From Anaeromicropila herbilytica (lineage in GTDB: Bacteria; Bacillota; Clostridia; Lachnospirales; Lachnospiraceae): a DNA stretch of 64,000 bases. Positions 54,958-64,000 of this stretch are shown in pieces (the stretch's first letter is position 1; each line of letters opens with the position of its first letter). Location: NCBI RefSeq assembly GCF_016591975.1, contig NZ_AP024169.1:15001-79000 (forward strand), read 5' to 3'. Under the pieces are notes generated by a model. The model was given only the letters and a program-made list of their open reading frames with translations, had not been told where the DNA came from and searched no databases. Both the position numbers and the translations under genes were made by a program.

Positions 54958-55258
54958 TTAACTCATACTATGCAGTAAAAAGTTGTAACGCTTATTACAA
55001 TTGAAATTCCAGTTAATTTATAAAAACTTTAGATTAGTAAGAGTTAGTTTAGGTGTGTTTTACATATTAATATGATATAATGTATACAATGATGCGAAGT
55101 ATAGGCATGAGTCTCAAAGAATTCAAAATGGCTGAGTTAACAAAAAGCTGAATTCTTCTAAAGTAATACAGAAAGGAATGCCATAGAGAAGTTCATTTTA
55201 CTCAATTATTATGGCAGTAATACATTCTTATAAGGTTGTGTTATTGAATGGGTGTAAT
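54958..55258. other. Intergenic region before the histidine kinase gene
   Basis: About 300 bp. A TATAAT-like -10 lies near 55075-55080, and an inverted repeat AGAATTCA/TGAATTCT spans about 55118-55157, possibly an operator or leader hairpin. No gene visible. Confidence 0.45.
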
Positions 55259-56758
55259 ATGAAGCTAAAGTCAAAACTGATGATCGTTTTTGTCACTGTA
55301 ATTTTTTTCCCGATTATATTAATATCTGCAGCAGGTGGGGTGATCTTTAGTTACCAGGTAAATTCAATTGAACATGTCTATGACGTTCAATCAGAGAAGT
55401 TACAAGTAATTACGAACCCTATTCAGATTCTTAATAGAATAACAAGAGGGGTATATAACGAGATAAAGTTGCGTGCACTTAAGTCGCCAGATAAATTTGA
55501 AGACAGAAACTATTTAGATGATCTAAATAGTCAGTTAAAAAGAAAATATTCCTTCCTGGCTGTTCGAAAGGGCGATTATTTCGTCTATTATGGGAATAGA
55601 GACAAGCTGGATAAGATAAAAATAAACCTTCCTAAGTTTGGTGTATATAACACAGATGTGGACGGTGGATTATATGTGGGTGGTAAAAATCCATTTTTAG
55701 TAAAACAACAGGATTTTTATTATACAGATGGAAGTGAAGGTACTATCTTTGTTATTACAGATGTTGATACGATTGTACCACAGTTAAAGTCTACGGCAAT
55801 ACAGTTTTGCCTTGCATTTTTTACAATTATTTTATTTACAGGATCGTTACTAATTTTATGGATCTATAAAGGTATAATAAGCCCTCTTAATACCCTCAGA
55901 ATTGCAACTAATAAAATGAAAGAGGGAAATCTCAACTTTAGTATTGAGTCAGAATCTTGTGACGAGATCGGACAATTATGTGATGATTTTGAAGATATGA
56001 GAAAAAGGTTAAAAGAACTGATTGAAGTTCGAATGCAGTATGAAGTAGAGACTAGGGAACTTATTAGTAACATATCTCATGATTTAAAAACACCGTTAAC
56101 CGCAATCAAGGGGTATTCTGAGGGAATAATTGATGGAGTGGCAGATTCTAAGGAGAAGATGGATAAATATGTACGTACCATTTATCAAAAAGCAAATGAT
56201 ATGACCTCTCTTGTAGATGAGCTTTCTTTCTATTCTAAAATTGATTGTGATACTATGCCATATACATTTACAAATATTAATCTATATAAATATTTTAATG
56301 ATTGTATAGAAGATTTAAGCTTGGATTTAGAAGTTAAGAATATTGATATAGAATACACTAATGATACGGACCCAACATTAAAAGTAGCAGCGGATGTAGA
56401 ACAGCTAAAACGTGTTATTAGCAATATTATTGGGAATTCAGTTAAATATATAGGTAATAAAAAAGGATTGATTCAGGTAAGAATATCGGATGATGGAGAT
56501 TCCATAAGAGTGGAGATACAGGATAATGGAAAAGGAATAGGGAAAGAAGACCTACCGTATATATTTGATCGTTTTTATCGTACGGATTCTTCAAGAAATT
56601 CATCGCAAGGTGGAAGTGGATTAGGATTATCAATAGCAAAGAAAATTATAGAAGAGCATTGTGGAACAATATGGGCGGATAGCGTAGAAGGTGAAGGAAC
56701 TACCATCTACTTTACCTTAAAAAAAGTAGTGAAGGAACAGGAGGAAGGAAATGAATAA
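55259..56758 (+). CDS. Sensor histidine kinase
   Basis: 499 residues from ATG 55259 (GGGTG just upstream; the frame extends back to 55211 without a site). Layout: N-terminal membrane helix (about 8-30), an extracytoplasmic sensor domain (about 30-178), second helix (about 178-203), HAMP (about 204-257), HisKA with NISHDLKTPLTAI (phospho-His near 273), and HATPase with NIIGNSVKY, DNGKGI and GGSGLGLSI. Pairs with the overlapping response regulator (8-nt overlap). Signal unknown. Confidence 0.93.
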   Translation: MKLKSKLMIVFVTVIFFPIILISAAGGVIFSYQVNSIEHVYDVQSEKLQVITNPIQILNRITRGVYNEIKLRALKSPDKFEDRNYLDDLNSQLKRKYSFLAVRKGDYFVYYGNRDKLDKIKINLPKFGVYNTDVDGGLYVGGKNPFLVKQQDFYYTDGSEGTIFVITDVDTIVPQLKSTAIQFCLAFFTIILFTGSLLILWIYKGIISPLNTLRIATNKMKEGNLNFSIESESCDEIGQLCDDFEDMRKRLKELIEVRMQYEVETRELISNISHDLKTPLTAIKGYSEGIIDGVADSKEKMDKYVRTIYQKANDMTSLVDELSFYSKIDCDTMPYTFTNINLYKYFNDCIEDLSLDLEVKNIDIEYTNDTDPTLKVAADVEQLKRVISNIIGNSVKYIGNKKGLIQVRISDDGDSIRVEIQDNGKGIGKEDLPYIFDRFYRTDSSRNSSQGGSGLGLSIAKKIIEEHCGTIWADSVEGEGTTIYFTLKKVVKEQEEGNE

Positions 56759-57440
56759 GATTCTAATAGTAGAAGATGAAGAATCCATTGCAGAATTGGA
56801 GAAAGATTATTTAGAGTTAAGTGGTTTTGAGGTATCCATTGAAGGAACAGGAGATGTGGGTGTTAAACGAGCCCTGTCAGAGGATTTTAATTTAATTATT
56901 CTTGATCTTATGCTTCCAAACGTAGATGGGTTTGAAATCTGTAAACGAATTCGAGAAGAAAAGAATATACCAATAATTATGGTGTCAGCTAAAAAAGATG
57001 ATATTGATAAGATTAGAGGTCTAGGGTTAGGCGCTGATGATTATATGACCAAACCATTTAGCCCAAGTGAATTAGTAGCTAGGGTGAAAGCACATCTAGC
57101 TAGATATGAGAGATTGATTGGAACTGGAACAAATGAAAATGAACTAATTGAAATAAGAGGCATTAAAATTGATAAAATTGCACGTAGAGTATATGTCAAT
57201 GATGAAGAAAAGATATTTACCACCAAGGAATTTGATTTACTAACATTCCTTGCAGAGCATCCAAATCATGTATTTACGAAAGAAGAGCTTTTCAAAGAAA
57301 TATGGGAAATGGAATCTATTGGAGATATTGCTACCGTTACTGTTCACATTAAAAAAATTCGAGAAAAAATTGAATTTAATACATCAAAACCTCAATATAT
57401 TGAAACGATATGGGGTGTAGGTTACCGTTTTAAAATATAG
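56751..57440 (+). CDS. OmpR-family response regulator
   Basis: 229 residues: receiver domain (1-118) with phospho-acceptor Asp52 (LDLMLP), acidic pocket DE (9-10) and a conserved Lys near 102 (TKPF); linker; C-terminal winged helix (about 135-228) with ATVTVHIKKIREKI recognition helix and WGVGYRF. Overlaps the kinase gene by 8 nt. Targets unknown; no obvious adjacent transporter or resistance gene. Confidence 0.95.
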   Translation: MNKILIVEDEESIAELEKDYLELSGFEVSIEGTGDVGVKRALSEDFNLIILDLMLPNVDGFEICKRIREEKNIPIIMVSAKKDDIDKIRGLGLGADDYMTKPFSPSELVARVKAHLARYERLIGTGTNENELIEIRGIKIDKIARRVYVNDEEKIFTTKEFDLLTFLAEHPNHVFTKEELFKEIWEMESIGDIATVTVHIKKIREKIEFNTSKPQYIETIWGVGYRFKI

Positions 57441-57463
57441 ATAGTATGTTAGGAAGATAACAC

Positions 57464-58198
57464 ATGAAGATTAATATTTTATATGAAGACAATTATATTA
57501 TAGTATGCGAAAAACCAGTTGGAATACCTTCACAAAGTGATAAAACATCCGATTATGATATGGTAAATCGATTGAAAAACTATATCCATGAGACGACAGA
57601 TGTAAATGGAGAGCCTTATATAGGGATTGTCCATCGACTCGATCGGCCAGTAGGAGGAATTATGGTGTTTGCCAAAACGCCATTCGCTGCAAAATCACTG
57701 AGTGAACAGATTCGTCTTGATAAAGTGCATAAGAAATACTTGGCTGTAGTTACTGCAGATTTAAGTAAAAAAGTTGGAAAAGAATATAGCTTAACGGATT
57801 TCTTGGTGAAAGATGGTAGAACCAATTTGTCCAAAGTTACAAGTAAAAGGGATGCAAATGGTAAAAAAGCAGAACTAACCTATAAAATATTAGAAACAGC
57901 AGAGTGTAAGACTCAAAAAGACGAAGAAGAGATGATGAAAGCTTCCTTGGTTGAAGTGACATTAATTACTGGAAGGCACCATCAAATACGTGTCCAGATG
58001 TCAAATGCTAAGCTAGGACTGTGGGGAGATACAAAGTATAATCCAAAGTATAAAGATTATAAAGGATGGATTAACGTTGCATTGTATTCTTATCAATTAA
58101 GATTTACTCATCCTAAGACGGGGAAAGAAATGGAATTTCAAAAATATCCCTTAGAAAATCCATTTTGTAATTTTAGTTTCATTAAAAATCTGCTATAA
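57464..58198 (+). CDS. RluA-family RNA pseudouridine synthase
   Basis: 244 residues. Catalytic Asp60 in HRLDRPVGG, with RxHQIRVQ (near 172) and LWGDTKYN following. Lacks the N-terminal S4 domain, as in the short RluA-type proteins. It modifies uridine in rRNA or tRNA; the exact site cannot be told. 24 nt after the response regulator, possibly in the same transcript. Confidence 0.9.
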   Translation: MKINILYEDNYIIVCEKPVGIPSQSDKTSDYDMVNRLKNYIHETTDVNGEPYIGIVHRLDRPVGGIMVFAKTPFAAKSLSEQIRLDKVHKKYLAVVTADLSKKVGKEYSLTDFLVKDGRTNLSKVTSKRDANGKKAELTYKILETAECKTQKDEEEMMKASLVEVTLITGRHHQIRVQMSNAKLGLWGDTKYNPKYKDYKGWINVALYSYQLRFTHPKTGKEMEFQKYPLENPFCNFSFIKNLL

Positions 58199-58287
58199 TT
58201 CTGTTAGTATTAAATTCAGTTCATAAATAGTGTAGATTATATAGAAACTATTTTACGAAACGTCTACTTGGATTAGAGGGGATAGAT

Positions 58288-58824
58288 ATGAAACCGATTC
58301 ATCATTTTTGCACAATAACAAATCATAAGTTACTAGTAATGAAATATTGCTTTAGAGTGGGTCTTTATCGACAAGGGCTACTGCATGATTTATCAAAATA
58401 TTCACCCACTGAATTTATCGTAGGTATTAAGCATTATCAGGGAACAGAAAGTCCTAATAATGCAGAACGTATGAAAAAGGGGTATTCCTCTGCTTGGCTT
58501 CATCATAAAGGCCGTAATAAGCATCACTTTGAATATTGGATAGACTATAGTGTAAATCGTGGTGAAGGTATGGTAGGGATGAAGATGCCAGTAAAATATG
58601 TGGCAGAGATGTTCATTGATCGTATGTGTGCATCTAAGAACTACAATAAGAATACTTATACCAATAGGCATCCTCTTGAGTATTATGAAAAGGGTAAACA
58701 TAGAATTATAATGAACAAGGATACAAGAGCATTACTTGAAAAATTATTATTAATGTTAGCCAGTGATGGAGAGGATAAGACACTTCATTACATTAAAGAT
58801 GTTGTATTAAGGCATGGATATTGA
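58288..58824 (+). CDS. DUF5662 family protein
   Basis: 178-residue cytoplasmic protein of the DUF5662 type. Recurrent histidines stand in HHFCTITNHK, LLHDLSKYSPTEF and WLHHKGRNKHHFEYW, which suggests an HD-like metal-binding helical fold; the HD pair (HDLSKYS) is intact. Function not established. Start behind AGAGGGGATAG. Confidence 0.82.
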   Translation: MKPIHHFCTITNHKLLVMKYCFRVGLYRQGLLHDLSKYSPTEFIVGIKHYQGTESPNNAERMKKGYSSAWLHHKGRNKHHFEYWIDYSVNRGEGMVGMKMPVKYVAEMFIDRMCASKNYNKNTYTNRHPLEYYEKGKHRIIMNKDTRALLEKLLLMLASDGEDKTLHYIKDVVLRHGY

Positions 58825-58860
58825 GTGTGAAAGGATTGAATTCTTTTCACACTCTTTTAA
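58823..58860. terminator. Terminator after the DUF5662 gene
   Basis: GAGTGTGAAA pairs with TTTTCACACTC (10-11 bp) around a short loop containing GAATTC, then TTTTAAT. It overlaps the stop codon and may also serve leftward aspA. Confidence 0.85.
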
Positions 58861-58945
58861 TATCCAAAAGTATTAGCTATATACACGCAGTACATTAACA
58901 TAAGATTTCCCAATAAATGAGCCAAGCTTTGCCCTCTCTATAATT

Positions 58946-60376
58946 TTATAAAGAAGCAACTTTTTTAATCCTAAGAGTTGCTCCGCAGCCCTTATCCATA
59001 TTTGCTAAGCTAATAGGATCTAAAATCAATTCTAAATCTTTATCATCAATTAAATGATCTCTTAGAACAATAGATTTAACAGGAATACAAGTTGTTAAGG
59101 ACTCTTTGGCGATTTCAGCAGATTTTTTGTATCCTAGATAAGGACATAATGCGGTAACTATACCTACACTTGATTCAAGTAAATCTCTACAATGTTCTTC
59201 ATTTGCAGTAATTCCTAAAATACAATTATCAATTAATGTTTCAATAGCTCCCTTTAGAGAATCTAGAGATTCAAATAAGTTATAGAATATTACAGGCTCA
59301 AAGGCATTCAGTTCTAGTTGACCTGCTTCAGCAGCCATAGAGATTGTAACATCATTACCAATAACATGGAAGGCAACCTGAGATACGACCTCAGGAATAA
59401 CAGGATTAACTTTACCTGGCATAATGGAAGAACCGTTTTGTTTCGCTGGTAGGGTTATCTCAGCAAAGCCTGTTTTGGGACCGCTAGATAATAACCTTAG
59501 ATCATTGCATATCTTGGAAAGGTTCACTGCTAGAGTCTTTAAGCTATTCGAGACTGTAACAAATCCATCAAGATTTTGTGTGGCATCAATTAAGTCATCA
59601 GATTGAGATAGTGGTTGATTGATTAATTTATTAATATTCTTAGTAATATTATGAAGATAATAAGGGTGTGCATTAATACTGGTTCCAATTGCGGTTCCCC
59701 CAATATTTACTGTTTGCATTTCTTTCTTAACATCAGTGATTCTGTTAATATCTCTTAATAATACAGAGGAGTAGGCATGAAAAGATTGCCCTAGGGTCAT
59801 AGGAACAGCATCTTGCAGTTGAGTACGCCCCATTTTTATGATTGTGTTAAACTCCTTAGACTTTTGCATAAATGCAGAATGTAGTCGATTTAATTCAAGT
59901 AATAGTGGATCGATTAGTTCTAATACCGTTAGCTTACCAGCAGTTGGTATAATATCATTCGTAGATTGCCCCATATTTACATGATCATTTGGATGAATAA
60001 TGGAGTAATCACCCTTGGGATATCCTAAGAGCTCAATTGCTCGATTAGCAATTACCTCATTTGCGTTCATATTAGCAGAAGTACCTGCACCACCTTGAAT
60101 TGCATCGACAATAAATTGATTATGTAACCTGCCCTCTATAATTTCATCACAAACACTAATAATAGCAACTGCTTTATCAGAATCTAAAAAATTGGCATCA
60201 CGGTTGGTAATTGCAGCAGCTTTTTTGAGTAGTGCAATATTTTTAATAAATGTCGCATGCAGAGGTTTACCTGTAATATTAAAGTTATTCTTCGCTCTTA
60301 GAGTTTGAACTCCATAATAAGCCTCCATAGGTATTTCTAAACTTCCAATAGAATCTGTTTCAATTCGAGTATTCAT
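58946..60376 (-). CDS. aspA: Aspartate ammonia-lyase
   Basis: Deaminates aspartate to fumarate. 476 residues from ATG 60376, with GTGAGG 6 nt upstream (an upstream in-frame start at 60394 lies before that site). Signature GSSIMPGKVNPVIPE; N-terminal ETDSIGSLEIPMEAYYGVQTLRA is aspartase-like. VNPV after the signature fits AspA rather than fumarase FumC. Divergent from an Lrp-type gene that may regulate it. Confidence 0.93.
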   Translation of the reverse strand: MNTRIETDSIGSLEIPMEAYYGVQTLRAKNNFNITGKPLHATFIKNIALLKKAAAITNRDANFLDSDKAVAIISVCDEIIEGRLHNQFIVDAIQGGAGTSANMNANEVIANRAIELLGYPKGDYSIIHPNDHVNMGQSTNDIIPTAGKLTVLELIDPLLLELNRLHSAFMQKSKEFNTIIKMGRTQLQDAVPMTLGQSFHAYSSVLLRDINRITDVKKEMQTVNIGGTAIGTSINAHPYYLHNITKNINKLINQPLSQSDDLIDATQNLDGFVTVSNSLKTLAVNLSKICNDLRLLSSGPKTGFAEITLPAKQNGSSIMPGKVNPVIPEVVSQVAFHVIGNDVTISMAAEAGQLELNAFEPVIFYNLFESLDSLKGAIETLIDNCILGITANEEHCRDLLESSVGIVTALCPYLGYKKSAEIAKESLTTCIPVKSIVLRDHLIDDKDLELILDPISLANMDKGCGATLRIKKVASL

Positions 60377-60829
60377 AGGTAACCTCACTTTCATAATATA
60401 TGTAGGTATAATAATAGCTCATAATATGGGATTAAATATTACTCCATAATACAGAGTTATATGTACAAAATTTATGTTTGAATTTATTTTACATTGTTGA
60501 ATAATAAATCCTATGGAAGAATAACATGAATGATAGGATTCGTAAATAGGTTGAGAGGATTAACGAAAGAAAGAACTTAATTTAGAATATGGCATTATAA
60601 AACAATTTTATTGGTAATTATTCTTTATTTTATTAATCAGGATTGTGTAAATAGTCTGAGTACATTTTTCTTAATAAATGAAAGTGGGAATAGACAAAGT
60701 TTATCTTTGGTAGTATTATAACTATAATAAATTAAGTAATTTAGGGTGGATATTATTATTAATAAGACATACTATCAAGTTCACACCTCACAATGATACG
60801 TGTGCAAAAGCACGCAGATGGGAGTTCAT
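60377..60829. other. aspA-lrp divergent intergenic region
   Basis: About 450 bp AT-rich. A small hairpin GTGTGC-AAAA-GCACGC (about 60800-60815) lies directly before the lrp ribosome binding site. No gene visible; probably holds both promoters and Lrp sites. Confidence 0.5.
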
Positions 60830-61288
60830 ATGGATAAAATCGACAAAGAGATTATTACAATGTTGCAACAAAATGCTCGAATGCCATTAAAACTATTAGC
60901 AGAAAAGGTTTTCTTATCATCACCCGCGGTTTCAGCAAGAATTGAACGTCTTGAAAAGGAAGGAATATTGACAGGATATCATGCCAACGTAGATCAATTA
61001 AAATTGGGATATCATATTACTGCATTTATAAACCTTGAGATGGAGCCAGTACTAAAGGCTGAATTCTATCCATTTATTAAAAATTGTCCGAATGTAATTG
61101 AATGCAATTGTGTTACGGGTACATATTCGATGCTTATTAAGGTAGCTTTTCCAAGCACTATGGAACTTGATATGTTCATCGGGCAGTTACAGAAATATGG
61201 AAGAACAAGCACTCAGATAGTCTTCTCTACAGCTGTTGAACATAGAGGAATTAATGTTAATTTTATTGATGAAGAGATTAAGCAGTAG
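60830..61288 (+). CDS. Lrp/AsnC family regulator
   Basis: 152-residue regulator: N-terminal winged helix (MDKIDKEIITMLQQNARMPLKLLAEKV, recognition helix SSPAVSARIERLEKEGIL) and C-terminal RAM ligand domain (GYHITAFINLEM, VTGTYSMLIKV). The start at ATG 60830 has GGGAG 5 nt upstream; GTG 60800 is not needed. Divergent from aspA, so aspartate or another amino acid may be its effector, by inference. Confidence 0.9.
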   Translation: MDKIDKEIITMLQQNARMPLKLLAEKVFLSSPAVSARIERLEKEGILTGYHANVDQLKLGYHITAFINLEMEPVLKAEFYPFIKNCPNVIECNCVTGTYSMLIKVAFPSTMELDMFIGQLQKYGRTSTQIVFSTAVEHRGINVNFIDEEIKQ

Positions 61289-61385
61289 TAATCGATTATG
61301 AAATTTTATGTAAATTCAATTTGATGGAATATGATAGTATAAAATGCAGACAATAACCATAAATAATATTTGTTGGGGTGGTTGC

Positions 61386-62492
61386 TTGCAGGACAAAAGA
61401 AAAATTAGAATAGCGCTTATTATGTTAGGCGCAACAGTCTTTGTTTTTCTAACATTTCGTTATCTATTACCTTATGTATATCCATTTATATTGGCATATT
61501 TTCTAGTTGTTGCAATCATGCCCGTGGTAAAATTCCTAAATCATAAGTTAAAGCTACCGAAATCAATAGGGGCTTTGATAACACTCTTATTATTGGTAGT
61601 AATTTTGTGTTTGATTCTATGTTTTGTTGGAGTTAAAGTAGCACAACAAGCTAGGATGCTCATTCGTAATTTACCGATTTATCAATCAGTAGTACTGTCA
61701 AATATGAATGATGGGTGCAATTGTCTGGAAAAGATTTTTGAATTGTCTAAAGGAACTGTTTTAAATATTGTTCAAAAGAATGTTAACGATTTTCTGATAT
61801 CAATAGAAAGTAATATCATGCCGATGATGACGGAACAGACTCTTTCTATTGTATTAAAGGCAGTAGGAGTATTTACTGTAATATTTATTATACTATTAGC
61901 GGTAATCTTAATTATACAAGACTTAGATTCTATGAAGATGTATTATGAGAATTTTATTTTTTATAAGGAGCTTCATATAGTGATAAGTAAACTTGCAGAA
62001 GCGGGAATTGCTTATCTTAGGGCACAAGGAATTCTTATGTTAATAACGGCGAGTATTTGTACTGGTGGATTATTTCTGATAGGAAATAAGTATGCATTAT
62101 TAATTGGTATTGTGATTGGTATCTTTGATGCATTTCCAGTTCTCGGTAGTGGATTTATTCTTGTTCCTTGGGCGATTATTCTGTTATTAACTAAGAATAT
62201 TTATCAAGCGGCGATTATATTAACGGTGTATCTATTATGCCAGTTAACCAGACAGTTTTTAGAACCAAAATTACTTGGTAATCGTATAGGTATTAAACCG
62301 ATTTTTACATTAATGTCTATGTATTTGGGTGTTAATTTTTTTGGTGTTGTTGGATTTATTCTAGGCCCGATTGCATTAGTATTAATTATTGCTATTGTAA
62401 AGTCGTTGTGTCCAGAACTGGAAATGAAATCGATAGTCAAAACTAATAAAAATGAAAAAATGAATATTCTAAAATTTTGGAAGAAGCACTAA
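61386..62492 (+). CDS. AI-2E family / YtvI-like membrane permease
   Basis: 368-residue polytopic membrane protein with about seven or eight hydrophobic segments, of the AI-2E/PerM family; the YtvI branch is a sporulation membrane protein in Bacillus. Visible: ALIMLGATVFVFLTFRYLLPYVYPFILAYF at the N terminus and the late GSGFILVPWAI and LEPKLLGNRIGIKPIFTL motifs. Start set at TTG 61386, with GGGGTGG 4-5 nt before; ATG 61344 lacks a site. Substrate unknown. Confidence 0.85.
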   Translation: MQDKRKIRIALIMLGATVFVFLTFRYLLPYVYPFILAYFLVVAIMPVVKFLNHKLKLPKSIGALITLLLLVVILCLILCFVGVKVAQQARMLIRNLPIYQSVVLSNMNDGCNCLEKIFELSKGTVLNIVQKNVNDFLISIESNIMPMMTEQTLSIVLKAVGVFTVIFIILLAVILIIQDLDSMKMYYENFIFYKELHIVISKLAEAGIAYLRAQGILMLITASICTGGLFLIGNKYALLIGIVIGIFDAFPVLGSGFILVPWAIILLLTKNIYQAAIILTVYLLCQLTRQFLEPKLLGNRIGIKPIFTLMSMYLGVNFFGVVGFILGPIALVLIIAIVKSLCPELEMKSIVKTNKNEKMNILKFWKKH

Positions 62493-62504
62493 AAATGAAA
62501 TGCC

Positions 62505-62533
62505 TTGACAAATGGTAGGATGTAGAATAAAAT
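62505..62533 (+). promoter_or_regulatory. Promoter of proS
   Basis: TTGACA (62505-62510), 17-bp spacer, TAAAAT (62528-62533), just before the T-box leader. Confidence 0.78.
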
Positions 62534-62544
62534 CAGATTTATAA

Positions 62545-62770
62545 GAAACGGTGAAAAGGAATAGTATATGGTATGAAATAGATTAAAGAGAGAGAACGGC
62601 TGGTGGGAGTTCTTATCTATTTACCATAGAACCTACCTTGGAGTTCTGTATGAAAATACAGCGTGATTCTAGCGTTAATGGAGTATGAGAGAACTAATTT
62701 GATTAGTTAATTAGGGTGGTACCACCGAAGTCGTTCGGTCCCTTTGTGGATATGACGGCTTTTTTTATTT
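62545..62770 (+). promoter_or_regulatory. T-box leader of proS
   Basis: Stem I region with AGAGAGA and an apical GGTGGGAG loop (about 62588-62612), the T-box AGGGTGGTACCACCG (62713-62727) that pairs the CCA end of uncharged tRNA, and a terminator GTCGT.../...ACGGC with T7 tail (about 62730-62768). Pro specifier candidates are CCA (62624-62626) and CCT (62632-62634); I cannot decide between them. Uncharged tRNA-Pro should relieve termination of proS. Confidence 0.92.
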
Positions 62771-62994
62771 GTCTTTTTTGTATCTTATTATATTAAGACT
62801 AGGTGATTTTAAGTAACTTTATAGTTACAGGGTGTCTTACGATCGTTAATACACACTGTTATATTCGATGAATGTATTTCAACAATTAATCACTTTGTGA
62901 TTTCCTAAGTTCTGAATCATTACAAATTAAGGTAGTAAAGAAAGTTAGTATCCGATAACTAGCATTTAATCATAATTAAAAAGGAGTAAATAAG

Positions 62995-64000
62995 ATGGCA
63001 AACGAAAAGAAATTAGTAGAAGCAATTACCTCTATGGAAGAGGATTTTGCACAATGGTATACCGATGTTGTTAAAAAAGCAGAATTAATTGATTATGCTA
63101 GCGTACGTGGATGCATGATATTACGTCCAAATGGATATGCAATATGGGAAAATATTCAGAAAGTATTAGATGCAAAATTTAAAGAAACTGGTGTTGAAAA
63201 TGTATATATGCCTTTACTAATTCCAGAAAGTCTTCTTCAAAGAGAAAAAGACCATGTAGAAGGATTTGCACCAGAAGTTGCTTGGGTTACTCAAGGCGGT
63301 TTAGAACCATTAACAGAAAAGTTATGTATTCGTCCTACATCAGAGACTTTATTCTGTGATTTCTATTCTAATATTATTCAATCCCATAGAGACCTTCCAA
63401 AGGTATATAATCAATGGTGTTCCGTTGTTCGTTGGGAGAAGACAACAAGACCTTTCCTACGTACGATGGAGTTCTTATGGCAAGAAGGTCATACAGCACA
63501 TGCAACTGCTATAGAAGCAGAAGAAAGAACAGTGCAGATGCTTAATATTTATGCAGATTTCTGTGAGAATTATCTTGCTATTCCTATGGTAAAGGGACGT
63601 AAGACGGATAAGGAAAAATTCGCTGGAGCACATGCTACTTATACAATTGAAGCATTAATGCATGATGGAAAGGCACTTCAATCAGGAACTAGCCATAACT
63701 TTGGAGATGGATTTGCAAAAGCATTTAACATTCAATATACAGATAAAGAAAATAAATTACAATATGTTCACCAAACTTCATGGGGATTAACTACTCGTAT
63801 AATCGGAGCAATCATCATGGTGCATGGAGATAACAGCGGTCTTGTATTACCTCCAATGATTGCACCAACACAAGTAATGGTAGTTCCAATTGCACAACAT
63901 AAAGAAGGCGTTCTTGATAAAGCTTATGAACTTAAGAAGACTCTTGAAAGTAACTTTAGAGTAAAAGTAGATGATTCAGATAAGAGTCCAGGATGGAAGT
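62995..64000 (+). CDS. proS: Prolyl-tRNA synthetase, N-terminal part
   Basis: The first 335 codons; the gene runs off the window. Charges tRNA-Pro. Class II motifs visible: motif 1 around GYAIWENIQKVLDAKF, motif 2 VRWEKTTRPFLRTMEFLWQEGHTAH, and TSHNFGDGFAKAFNI; an HGDNSGLVLPPMIAPTQV stretch begins the anticodon-binding region. There is no editing-domain insertion between motifs 2 and 3, so it is the compact archaeal/eukaryote-like ProRS type found in many Clostridia. AAGGAG before ATG 62995. Controlled by the T-box leader. Confidence 0.96.
   Translation, partial: MANEKKLVEAITSMEEDFAQWYTDVVKKAELIDYASVRGCMILRPNGYAIWENIQKVLDAKFKETGVENVYMPLLIPESLLQREKDHVEGFAPEVAWVTQGGLEPLTEKLCIRPTSETLFCDFYSNIIQSHRDLPKVYNQWCSVVRWEKTTRPFLRTMEFLWQEGHTAHATAIEAEERTVQMLNIYADFCENYLAIPMVKGRKTDKEKFAGAHATYTIEALMHDGKALQSGTSHNFGDGFAKAFNIQYTDKENKLQYVHQTSWGLTTRIIGAIIMVHGDNSGLVLPPMIAPTQVMVVPIAQHKEGVLDKAYELKKTLESNFRVKVDDSDKSPGWK

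Overview
The window looks like a chromosomal segment from a spore-forming, low-GC member of the Clostridia, most likely Lachnospiraceae (Clostridium cluster XIVa, for example relatives of Lachnoclostridium phytofermentans). The evidence is the very AT-rich intergenic DNA, strong Shine-Dalgarno sites with frequent TTG/GTG starts, the large Gram-positive type SRP RNA, SAM-I and T-box leaders, the clostridial fab/acc cluster, spore genes (spmA, spmB, a YtvI-like protein) and a CBS-containing Mn-pyrophosphatase. The species assignment is inference; no database was searched.

Layout: 1-2134 is the 3' end of a 23S rRNA gene, then seven tRNAs (Asp, Val, Thr, Tyr, fMet, Phe, Lys) and a terminator, with no 5S rRNA between. 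2258-4111 holds a sirtuin and a convergent YitT-type membrane protein. 4692-14160 is a complete-looking type II fatty acid synthesis cluster (fabH-acpP-fabD-fabG-fabF-accB-fabZ-accC-accD-accA) that lacks an enoyl-ACP reductase. Its promoter carries two tandem FabT-type operators, and a FabT-like MarR regulator lies 18 kb downstream at 22929. 14364-21049 follows the Bacillus yaaO-yaaR-holB-ricT-yabB-rsmI-abrB order, with a guanylate-kinase-like gene where tmk would be. 21647-27613 holds spmA-spmB, the fabT-like gene, pckA with a structured leader, and a DUF885 lipoprotein. 27915-31686 resumes the Bacillus order with metG-tatD-ksgA.

31963-47178 mixes housekeeping genes (nrdG-like, tadA, SRP RNA, Mn-pyrophosphatase) with three large proteins I cannot assign: a Q/E-rich one, a cyclic-nucleotide-fold one and a TPR/acidic/P-loop one. 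It also contains an apparently gene-free but strongly promoted and terminated unit at 40339-40848 beside an ABC ATPase with no permease. 47290-64000 carries an OLD-family ATPase/TOPRIM protein, a shikimate-kinase-like protein, murA, an HD-GYP protein, csoR, a SAM-I riboswitch with metK, an OmpR-type two-component system, a RluA-type pseudouridine synthase, aspA divergent from an Lrp-type regulator, a YtvI-like permease, and a T-box leader with the first 335 codons of proS, which runs off the end.

I saw no insertion sequence, prophage, integrase, CRISPR array or biosynthetic cluster. The most interesting material is regulatory: the fab operators matched to a linked FabT-like gene, the pckA leader, the paired hairpins at 36394-36494 and the orphan transcription unit at 40339-40848.
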